Positions 1 through 5,734 of a DNA stretch of 15,584 nucleotides are shown in pieces (the first letter of the stretch is position 1; the number at the start of each line of letters is the position of its first letter). A program made the position numbers and the translations under genes. The notes under the pieces were generated by a model. It had not been told where the DNA came from, ran no database searches, and was given only the letters and a program-made list of their open reading frames with translations. Source of the stretch: an uncultured Collinsella sp. GTDB taxonomy: Bacteria > Actinomycetota > Coriobacteriia > Coriobacteriales > Coriobacteriaceae. The stretch covers positions 1-15,584 of the forward strand of contig CAUASQ010000026.1 in assembly GCA_958431945.1 (NCBI GenBank). The letters run 5' to 3'.

Positions 1-1061
1 GCCAGCCCCTGGCCCCGACCCGCGAGGGCTACACCTTCGCCGGCTGGACCTACGATGCTGCCGGCACCGACCCGGTCGACTTCAGCAAGCCGCTGGTCGG
101 CGGCGGCGACCACGCCACCCTGTTCGCTCAGTGGGACATGGTCAAGGAGGACAACTCCATCGACGTCCTCTACGTTGCCAACGGCGGCACATTCTTCGAC
201 GGCAACGAGACGCTCCAGGGCGTGACCGACGGCGACGGCGTCGCCCGCCAGCCCCTGGCCCCGTCCCGCGAGGGCTACACCTTCGCCGGCTGGACCTACG
301 ACCGCGACGGTAAAGACCCGGTCGACTTCAGCAAGCCCGTCCAGGGCGGCGGCGACCACGTGACGTTCTACGCCCAGTGGAACATGGACGTCGAGGCCAA
401 CTCCATCGACGTCCTCTATGCAGCCAACGGCGGCACGTTCTTCGACGGCAACGAGACGCTCCAGGGCGTTACCGACGGCGACGGCGTCGCCCGCCAGCCC
501 CTGGCCCCGACCCGCGAGGGCTACACCTTCGCCGGCTGGACCTACGACCGCGACGGTAAAGACCCGGTCGACTTCAGCAAGCCCGTCCAGGGCGGCGGCG
601 ACCACGTGACGTTCTACGCCCAGTGGACCAAGAACGAGACGCCTGCTGTCCAGACCCACAAGGTCAATTTCTATGTTGCTGGTTCCACCACCACTGTTGA
701 GGTTGAGGACGGCAAGACTGTTGCTCAGCCCAGCGATCCTTCCGTTGATGGCTTCAACTTTGTCGGCTGGTCTTCTTCCAAGGAGTCCTTCAAGAAGTTT
801 GACTTCTCTACTCCTATCACCGAGGACACCACTGTCTACGCCTTCTTCACTGCTAAGACCCCCAAGTCCGATTCTTTGAAGAAGAATGATGGCAAGAAGC
901 AGGTTCCTGCTGACAAGAAGGACGAGGCTAAGGCCAAGAAGAACGACGCTGCCCTTCCTACCACTGGTGACCCGACCTTTGTTGTGACCTCTGCTGCTGC
1001 CCTTACCGGCGCCGTGGCTGTCGCTGTGGGCATGTACATGACCAAGCGTCGCGAGCACTAA
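1..1061 (+). CDS. LPXTG-anchored surface protein with Listeria-Bacteroides (Flg_new/InlB B-type) repeats, 5' end outside window
   Basis: The reading frame is already open at base 3 and runs to TAA at 1059-1061, so the N-terminus and signal peptide lie upstream. The visible 352 residues are an incomplete repeat, two 82-residue repeats, a divergent repeat of the same fold (about 661-855; GFNFVGW and VYAFF at its core), a Lys/Asp-rich linker and a C-terminal sorting signal. That signal is LPTTG (954-968), a hydrophobic stretch and a KRRE tail. Each repeat carries the GYTFAGWTYD core and a closing FYAQW, typical of the Flg_new/InlB B-repeat family. Known role of the family: cell-wall-linked stalks or adhesins, with sortase cleaving between T and G of LPXTG. 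Codon use changes abruptly near base 640, from GTC/GGC-type to GTT/GGT/TCT-type codons. The ligand cannot be told. Confidence 0.9.
   Translation, partial: QPLAPTREGYTFAGWTYDAAGTDPVDFSKPLVGGGDHATLFAQWDMVKEDNSIDVLYVANGGTFFDGNETLQGVTDGDGVARQPLAPSREGYTFAGWTYDRDGKDPVDFSKPVQGGGDHVTFYAQWNMDVEANSIDVLYAANGGTFFDGNETLQGVTDGDGVARQPLAPTREGYTFAGWTYDRDGKDPVDFSKPVQGGGDHVTFYAQWTKNETPAVQTHKVNFYVAGSTTTVEVEDGKTVAQPSDPSVDGFNFVGWSSSKESFKKFDFSTPITEDTTVYAFFTAKTPKSDSLKKNDGKKQVPADKKDEAKAKKNDAALPTTGDPTFVVTSAAALTGAVAVAVGMYMTKRREH
153..644 (+). repeat. Tandem 246-bp (82-codon) coding repeats
   Basis: Two full units start at 153 and 399, and the 3' part of a more divergent third unit occupies 1-152. Over the first 228 nt the two full units differ at only six bases by my count; they diverge only in the last six codons. 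Such near-identity indicates recent duplication or gene conversion. Copy number may be miscounted in short-read assemblies. Confidence 0.9.
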
Positions 1062-1106
1062 TCACTTCTAGTGTTTACCTCCGGGCTTATTTAGCCCAAA
1101 CCTGAT

Positions 1107-1145
1107 AGCCGCGTGGGGACCCGACCCCCACGCGGCTTTTATGTT
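1107..1145 (+). terminator. Intrinsic terminator of the LPXTG gene
   Basis: Perfect 12-bp stem (1107-1118 with 1126-1137), 7-nt loop, then a T-rich tail starting TTTT. It begins 45 nt after the stop codon. A smaller GGGCT/AGCCC hairpin at 1083-1097 precedes it. Confidence 0.9.
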
Positions 1146-1206
1146 TTAGTTATCTTGCGTGAGTATTGTCGGCCCCTGCATTCGATTTCAGATGCCCATG
1201 TCATAT

Positions 1207-1245
1207 AAAAGAGCGCCGCTGCGATGTGTGCAGCGGCGCTCTTTT
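1207..1245 (-). terminator. Bidirectional intrinsic terminator ending the kinase/FHA operon
   Basis: Perfect 16-bp stem (1207-1222 with 1230-1245), 7-nt loop, with AAAA at one edge and TTTT at the other, so it can act in both directions. It lies 29 nt past the stop of the minus-strand FHA gene, between two convergent genes. Confidence 0.85.
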
Positions 1246-1274
1246 GCGTTGATTTTTGTTGGGCGAGCTCGGCC

Positions 1275-2264
1275 CTAGGCCAGCGCGCGTACGTTTGAGG
1301 AGATCTTCAGCACCAAAAACTCGGTCGAGGAGCCCAGCTTGAGCAGGTCGCCGTCGTGGATAGGAATCTGCTTGTCCTCGTCACCGGCGGTGCGCAGCGA
1401 GCGTGGTTTTTCGATAACGGTGGTCGCGCCGCTGCGTGTCACCAGCACCGTTCCATTGGTGGAGCGAAGGCCGCTTGCGAGCCATGTGCCGTTAGAAAAC
1501 GCTACACGCAGGTGCCGGCGGGATACATCGGGTCCTACGTTGGTGATGGCGTTTCGGTCGCGTGCGAACGAGCCTAAAACCGTGCCCTCGGGATCGAGGC
1601 TCAAGGGATAGATTGGCGGTAAGGCCGAGCCGTCTTTTGCAAGCCTGAGCAGCCCCAGTTTTGCAGGAGGCTCGTTGACCTTGTGGTTGGTATCCTGCGC
1701 CTGGACGACCTCGGTGGTCTCGAGCGTGCCAAAGGTCTGGGCTAGCTGTGTGATGGCAAAGTCTTTGACTTCGGAGGCGGCGGCATTGGGATCGGCCAGG
1801 CATCCACAGACCGTTAGCGCAAGGAGTTCCAAAAGGCGCCGGTCGCTTTGCTTGAGGCCCGGCATGACGGCGATGCGGTCAAAGATATTGCGCAGGATGG
1901 AACCATCGAGCTCCCAGTGTTCGAGCGACGTTGCCATGCGCTCGAGGGCATGCGCCGTAATGGCTTGCTGGCGAGCGTTGGCGGCCGCTGGACTGCTGCC
2001 GCCGCCGATTTTTACAGCGGCGGCCAAGTTCTGGACGCTCTGCGAAAAATCGGCAAACATCTCGGGGTCGATCTTGTCGGTACCCGGAACGACGTGCACC
2101 ACGCGTCGCGATAGGAACGTCTTTTCGGTAATGCGAAACCTTGGGGCCGGTCTGGAGCCCATCGGCTTGTCCGAAATCAAGATGCGCGCCGCTTCGCGAT
2201 TATTGATCTGCAGGTCGCACTTAAGGAAATCAAAGAGCACCTCGGAAGGTGTTTCCGCACGCAT
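1275..2264 (-). CDS. FHA-domain protein with unknown helical N-terminal domain (paralogue of 4454-5410)
   Basis: 329 residues. The C-terminal third (about 225-320) is a forkhead-associated domain with the phosphothreonine-binding loops SRRH (248-251) and STNGT (268-272), followed by a DGDLLKLG strand. FHA domains read pThr marks, so the likely partner is the kinase just upstream. Residues 1-195 match no family I know but align by eye with the other FHA protein here (shared INN-x4-A-x-IL, DG-x2-L-RN, CL-x-DP, LGT-x-ETT). No membrane segment or signal peptide is seen, so it should be cytoplasmic. ATG at 2264 is chosen because AAAGGAG (2280-2274) lies 9 nt before it; an in-frame ATG at 2309 has no such site. 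It starts 35 nt after the DUF6273 stop, so it is probably in the kinase operon. Confidence 0.88.
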   Translation of the reverse strand: MRAETPSEVLFDFLKCDLQINNREAARILISDKPMGSRPAPRFRITEKTFLSRRVVHVVPGTDKIDPEMFADFSQSVQNLAAAVKIGGGSSPAAANARQQAITAHALERMATSLEHWELDGSILRNIFDRIAVMPGLKQSDRRLLELLALTVCGCLADPNAAASEVKDFAITQLAQTFGTLETTEVVQAQDTNHKVNEPPAKLGLLRLAKDGSALPPIYPLSLDPEGTVLGSFARDRNAITNVGPDVSRRHLRVAFSNGTWLASGLRSTNGTVLVTRSGATTVIEKPRSLRTAGDEDKQIPIHDGDLLKLGSSTEFLVLKISSNVRALA

Positions 2265-2299
2265 GATGCAAGGCTCCTTTCTGGTATCCGGGGAAGGTG

Positions 2300-3127
2300 T
2301 TAGATGCAAAAGCCGGGCAGGACGTAGGTCATTTGGTCCGGCTTGTTTCCGGGCGTTGCCCAGCTAAATACGTCGCCGTCTTTTCCAACGCGGTTAAAGT
2401 ACGTCGAGTCGGCGCCTTCGCTGCAGTCGGCGCTGGGGGTGCGCTCCCAGTAGCAGATCTTTTTGCCAGCGACGGTGCGGACCATGGCATCGTTGGTGGT
2501 CAGGCCGCTCACATTCTGCTCGCGATAGAGTTGGTACTGCTCGCCTTCTTCGCTGTAGAGGGCAGAAAGGTACTCGCAGCCTTCTGCGAACGTTTCGGGC
2601 GCCTGGTAGCCGCACAGCTCGCTCATGGACGGCAGCCACAGCTTGTCGTCGGTGGCGGTGATGCTTGAAGCGTTTTTGGTTGCACCGGTGTTATTGGTCA
2701 GCTTTCGCACCGAGCGAATCTGAAGATGGAGATCGTTGGGCAGCGTGGCCATGCCCTCGCCCGCCAGCCATTCGCGAAGAGACGATTGCTCCCAGCCGCC
2801 CGTCGCGGCGCTGTCGTTTACGGGGCGCATTGCGATGGGGGTGCGGAACATAAAGGTGATGCCCGCGGGGAGGCCGTCATCGGTGAGCGTGTCTGCCTTA
2901 AAGCCCACGATCTGGACTTGTGCCTTGGTCCCGTCGGAAAGCCTGACGGTCTTGGTGTTCTCGTTTTCGAGCGACTGCTCGCTGTTTACCAGGTGGTAGG
3001 TTTCGGCAATCTCGAGCGCCTTTTTGTTGGAAGATGTCTCTTGGATTTTGCGGGAGATCAGGGCGAGTTCTTCCCAGGTGTAATCGTCGAGTGACGGCTT
3101 AATGCCGTGCGCAAGGTCGATGAGTCC
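2300..3127 (-). CDS. DUF6273-type extracytoplasmic domain, cut from the upstream kinase by one in-frame TAG
   Basis: 275 sense codons follow, in the same frame, the TAG that ends the kinase (3130-3128), and stop at TAA 2302-2300. The N-terminal part has YTWEELALISRKI, then a helical stretch, LSDGTKAQVQIVGF, GGWEQSSLREWL, LTNNTGATKN, ATDDKLWLPSMSEL and a C-terminal region with Trp, Tyr and Cys residues. This pattern resembles DUF6273 domains of secreted lipoproteins and receptor-like proteins in gut Gram-positives; its ligand is unknown. The only usable start before mid-domain is GTG at 2908, which has no Shine-Dalgarno site and would delete 73 protein-like residues. I read it as the exported sensor half of the kinase. 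It is either a remnant after nonsense mutation or is made by readthrough. A separate gene starting at GTG 2908 is less likely. Confidence 0.7.
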   Translation of the reverse strand, partial: GLIDLAHGIKPSLDDYTWEELALISRKIQETSSNKKALEIAETYHLVNSEQSLENENTKTVRLSDGTKAQVQIVGFKADTLTDDGLPAGITFMFRTPIAMRPVNDSAATGGWEQSSLREWLAGEGMATLPNDLHLQIRSVRKLTNNTGATKNASSITATDDKLWLPSMSELCGYQAPETFAEGCEYLSALYSEEGEQYQLYREQNVSGLTTNDAMVRTVAGKKICYWERTPSADCSEGADSTYFNRVGKDGDVFSWATPGNKPDQMTYVLPGFCI

Positions 3128-4309
3128 CTAGCACCCCGTGGCAAGGGCAGAAGCTACGATGCCGGCAACGCAGACGCCGCCGAGCGCGAGCGCGGCGCGA
3201 CGCGAGATGAGCGGGTGGCGCGTCTGGGCCTTGTCGGAGCCGGAAGGCTTCGGTTGTTGGCTAAAGTCGACCGGGGTGGGCAGCGGCGTACGCGGCTCAA
3301 AATCGATGCCTTTAATCCAGGCATCGAGCTTGCCGACAATCGAAGACAGCGGCGCGCGCTGGGACTGCTCGTTATGGATGCCGCTCATAATGACATCGAC
3401 GAGCTTTTGGTCGCCGGGTAAGCGCGCCTCGAGCGGCTCGGGTTCGTGCTCGATCTTGTACAGGTAGGGTGACTGGTCCATATGCTCGTTTAGGCGATAT
3501 GGCGTGTGACCGGCATAGAGCGTGTAGAGCACGCTGCAGAGCTCGTATGTATCGATGCTGGGCGACGTGCGAAGCGGCGCCAGCTCGGGGATGTCGTTGG
3601 AGAGCATCTCGGGCGGGGCGAACTCAGGGGTGCCGTTGCGCCAGATGCCGGTGGACATGGTAAACGAAGGGTCCGAGCGCTTGATGCTGGAGCTGCCCAA
3701 ATCGACCAGGCAAAGGTCGAAGCTGCAGTGCGCAATTTGCTGGGCAAGAGGCCGGCGCGTCGTGCGAATGATGATATTGCGCAGCGAGATGTCGCGGTGC
3801 GCAAACGGCGCATCGAGGTTTTGGGCGCCCAGGAGAATCTCTCCCAGGCGTTTTCCGATGGCGGCGACGGTGTTGGCGGGGATGCGGCCGCCGTCGGCGG
3901 GGTCGGTTAGTTCTGCCACGGCATCGCGAAGGGGCAGGCCCTCGATCCACTCCATAAGGATGGCCGGCGTGTTGCCGGTGTAGCCGTAGCCATAGGTTTT
4001 GGCAAAACCGCTCAACAGGGAGACGGCCGCAAGATTGCGATATTCCTCGGTGAGCGTCTTGATGTCCGAAGGGGTGACGGCGGGGCCGTTTTCTTCGCGG
4101 CTATCGAGAGGCCACAGCGTTTTGAGTGCAAAGGTCTCGCCCTCGGTGTTGGCGACCTTGCGAAGATGGTGGGAACCTCCGTCGACTGCCCCACAATCCA
4201 GCAGGGTGGTAAAGCGGCGAATGGTATCGGGGTCTTCGGAGGTCGCAAACATTGCGTTTGGTTCAAAGGGGGACAACGCGATGATATTCATGTCCGTGTC
4301 ATACGTCAC
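3128..4309 (-). CDS. Membrane-anchored Ser/Thr-type protein kinase, ends just after its transmembrane segment
   Basis: 393 residues from GTG 4309, which sits 7 nt after GAAAGGA (4323-4317). A longer frame to ATG 4426 would start inside the preceding terminator. Kinase domain about 30-335: glycine-rich segment CGAVDGG (39-45), ALK with lysine K63, catalytic loop HRDISLRN (171-178), VDLG in place of DFG (202-205), APPE (231-234), SIDTYELCSVLY of helix F (251-262) and conserved Arg near 318. The Lys of HRDLKPxN is replaced by Ser175 and the Pro by Leu176, but the catalytic Asp173 and Asn178 remain, so activity is plausible. A Pro-rich linker leads to ISRR and one hydrophobic segment (372-391) ending in ATGC. 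The TAG falls on the outer side of that membrane pass, so the kinase lacks a sensor unless the following frame is translated. Confidence 0.88.
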   Translation of the reverse strand: MTYDTDMNIIALSPFEPNAMFATSEDPDTIRRFTTLLDCGAVDGGSHHLRKVANTEGETFALKTLWPLDSREENGPAVTPSDIKTLTEEYRNLAAVSLLSGFAKTYGYGYTGNTPAILMEWIEGLPLRDAVAELTDPADGGRIPANTVAAIGKRLGEILLGAQNLDAPFAHRDISLRNIIIRTTRRPLAQQIAHCSFDLCLVDLGSSSIKRSDPSFTMSTGIWRNGTPEFAPPEMLSNDIPELAPLRTSPSIDTYELCSVLYTLYAGHTPYRLNEHMDQSPYLYKIEHEPEPLEARLPGDQKLVDVIMSGIHNEQSQRAPLSSIVGKLDAWIKGIDFEPRTPLPTPVDFSQQPKPSGSDKAQTRHPLISRRAALALGGVCVAGIVASALATGC

Positions 4310-4385
4310 GGGGCGATCCTTTCGAAAAGAAAATGTATAACGGTGATGTTCGTGAAAAGGTAGCACAACCGTTGACTTAATTGAA

Positions 4386-4429
4386 AAGGTGCCGTTATTT
4401 GCATGGGTTGATGCAAATAACGGCACCTT
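4386..4429 (-). terminator. Strong intrinsic terminator between FHA gene and kinase
   Basis: Perfect 19-bp inverted repeat (4386-4404 with 4411-4429), 6-nt loop, trailed on the minus strand by TTTTC. It starts 25 nt after the stop of the upstream FHA gene. It implies that the kinase has its own promoter in 4310-4385; only a weak TATACA-like -10 (4340-4335) without a clear -35 is visible there. Confidence 0.85.
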
Positions 4430-4453
4430 GTGCGTCGATAATGTGTGCGCGGG

Positions 4454-5410
4454 CTAGTCGGTGATGCGGATGACCAAGAAGCGCGTCGTGGCACCCAAGC
4501 AGAGCATATCTCCGTTGTGAATCTCGACGGGGGTGTTGGCAAAGTTGGCGGGGCGGTCACGGCGGGCCGGCTCGATAGGCTGGCGGCAGCGGTCGACGCC
4601 CGAGATCAAAAACGATCCGTTGGTAGAGTCGAGGCCCTGCGCAAACCAACGCCCATCTTGCAGCCAAACGCGCAGGTGCTGGCGCGAGACATCGGAATCG
4701 ACGTCAGTGATGGCGTTTTCGTCGCCCGTCAGCGATCCGATAATGCTGCCCGTCGGATCCATGGATAGGGGGCGCAGCGGCGGACGCGCCGAGTTGCCCA
4801 CAACGCGCAGCAGGCCCAGGCGAATATCTCCCGTAGGGCGTGCGGCAGCCGAGAAAAACGAGGTGACGGTTGTCTCGACGGTGCCGAGCGTCGAGAGCAT
4901 CTGGTCGGACACAAACGACTCGGTGTATTCTATGGCGCGGGCGGGGTCGCCAAGACAGCCGGTAACGATAAAAAAGACCAGGTGGATGTAGAGGCGATCT
5001 TTAATGTCGCTATCGTCGGCGGTCTCGATGCGCTCGACGCCGTTCCTAAAGAGCATGCCGTCGACGCCGCAGTTGGTAAGGGCATCCTGCATGTTCGGGA
5101 CGCACGACTCCATATAGCGCTTAACGATCTTGCTCAGCGATTGGGGGTCGGAGCCTCGGTTTTGCATGATGAGGTTGAGTATCTGGCGCGCACTTTGTTC
5201 AAAGGGTGCAAAAAGCAGCTCGGGAAGGTCACCGGGCTTAGCGTGAACGATTTCGCGTGAGATAAACGACGGGACCGTCAAGCGTTCGGAGATGAGGCGT
5301 CCACCGTAACGGGCGTTGCCGGCCATGAGAATTTGCGCGGCGTTACCGTTGTTGATGCGACCGAGCGACTTAAGCCCGGCGTACAATGCACAAGATGGAG
5401 TGTCGGCCAT
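4454..5410 (-). CDS. FHA-domain protein with unknown helical N-terminal domain (paralogue of 1275-2264)
   Basis: 318 residues. An FHA domain occupies about 219-316, with SRQH (242-245) and STNGS (262-266) as phosphopeptide-binding loops. The sequence before it, LGLLRVVGN...PPLRPLSMDPTG, and the N-terminal region (1-190) parallel the other FHA protein of the cluster: INNGNAAQIL, a DG-x2-L-x-RN motif, TGCLGDP and LGTVETT. Identity is moderate by eye, so the duplication is old. Function: a probable phosphothreonine reader for the adjacent kinase, cytoplasmic; the N-terminal domain is unrecognised. ATG 5410 has a GGAGG-rich leader (plus-strand 5420-5433). The gene is transcribed alone up to the terminator at 4386-4429 and diverges from mfd. 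Confidence 0.87.
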   Translation of the reverse strand: MADTPSCALYAGLKSLGRINNGNAAQILMAGNARYGGRLISERLTVPSFISREIVHAKPGDLPELLFAPFEQSARQILNLIMQNRGSDPQSLSKIVKRYMESCVPNMQDALTNCGVDGMLFRNGVERIETADDSDIKDRLYIHLVFFIVTGCLGDPARAIEYTESFVSDQMLSTLGTVETTVTSFFSAAARPTGDIRLGLLRVVGNSARPPLRPLSMDPTGSIIGSLTGDENAITDVDSDVSRQHLRVWLQDGRWFAQGLDSTNGSFLISGVDRCRQPIEPARRDRPANFANTPVEIHNGDMLCLGATTRFLVIRITD

Positions 5411-5466
5411 TTGTTTTTACCCCTCCCCCTCCTCAAAAAGTGACATTGAATACGTAAGCAATATCA

Positions 5467-5472
5467 ATTATA
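5467..5472 (-). promoter_or_regulatory. Candidate -10 box (TATAAT) for the 5410 FHA gene
   Basis: A perfect TATAAT on the minus strand lies 57 nt before the ATG in an AT-rich patch. No good -35 is found 16-18 nt upstream, so the call rests on the -10 alone. Confidence 0.4.
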
Positions 5473-5681
5473 GGCGCTTTGCAGCTCGAAATGCTCGCCA
5501 GGGGGCGCGGACGGTGTAAATCGCTGCCGGAAGACAGCAAATCAAAAAGCGGAGAGTGGATTAATAAGCTGGGAAAACGCGTTAGCAAGACCGTTGTGGG
5601 CAACATTTGGCATGATGTCGCTTTGGCTTTTGGCCACGGGGTCGTGCGGTACCATAAACGTTAATGAACTTTGACGTACGA

Positions 5682-5709
5682 CCCGCCGAGCTTGCCCCGG
5701 CGGGCTTTT
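5682..5709 (+). terminator. Intrinsic terminator/attenuator just upstream of mfd
   Basis: Stem CCCGCCG (5682-5688) with CGGCGGG (5698-5704), 9-nt loop, then CTTTT. There is no established plus-strand gene before it. It therefore either ends a short RNA or peptide gene, or attenuates the mfd leader. Confidence 0.65.
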
Positions 5710-5734
5710 GGCGTTGCAATGCCGGAGGAACAGC

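Larger units (their letters stand above)
5411..5734. other. 324-bp divergent intergenic region between FHA gene and mfd
   Basis: It contains the FHA gene leader and -10, an AT-richer middle, a weak plus-strand promoter-like pair (TTGGCC 5630-5635, CATAAA 5653-5658, 17-bp spacer) and the hairpin terminator at 5682-5709. A plus-strand open stretch of about 57 codons (ATG 5491 to TAA 5662-5664) ends 17 nt before that terminator but has no ribosome binding site. No tRNA or known structured RNA was recognised. Confidence 0.5.

Noticed and set aside
153..644. CRISPR-like or noncoding tandem array
   Set aside because: The units are 246 bp, keep the reading frame and encode a known surface-repeat family; there are no spacers.
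3128..3130. TAG as a selenocysteine or pyrrolysine codon
   Set aside because: Selenocysteine uses TGA. Pyrrolysine insertion needs pyl genes and is not known for this type of protein; nothing nearby supports it. Nonsense mutation or ordinary readthrough is simpler.
4310..4426. Longer kinase start at ATG 4426
   Set aside because: This start lies inside the stem of the preceding terminator and has no Shine-Dalgarno site; GTG 4309 follows GAAAGGA at 7 nt.
5411..5734. tRNA, SRP RNA or other known structured RNA in front of mfd
   Set aside because: No cloverleaf, T-loop or SRP core sequence could be found by eye; only a terminator hairpin is clear.
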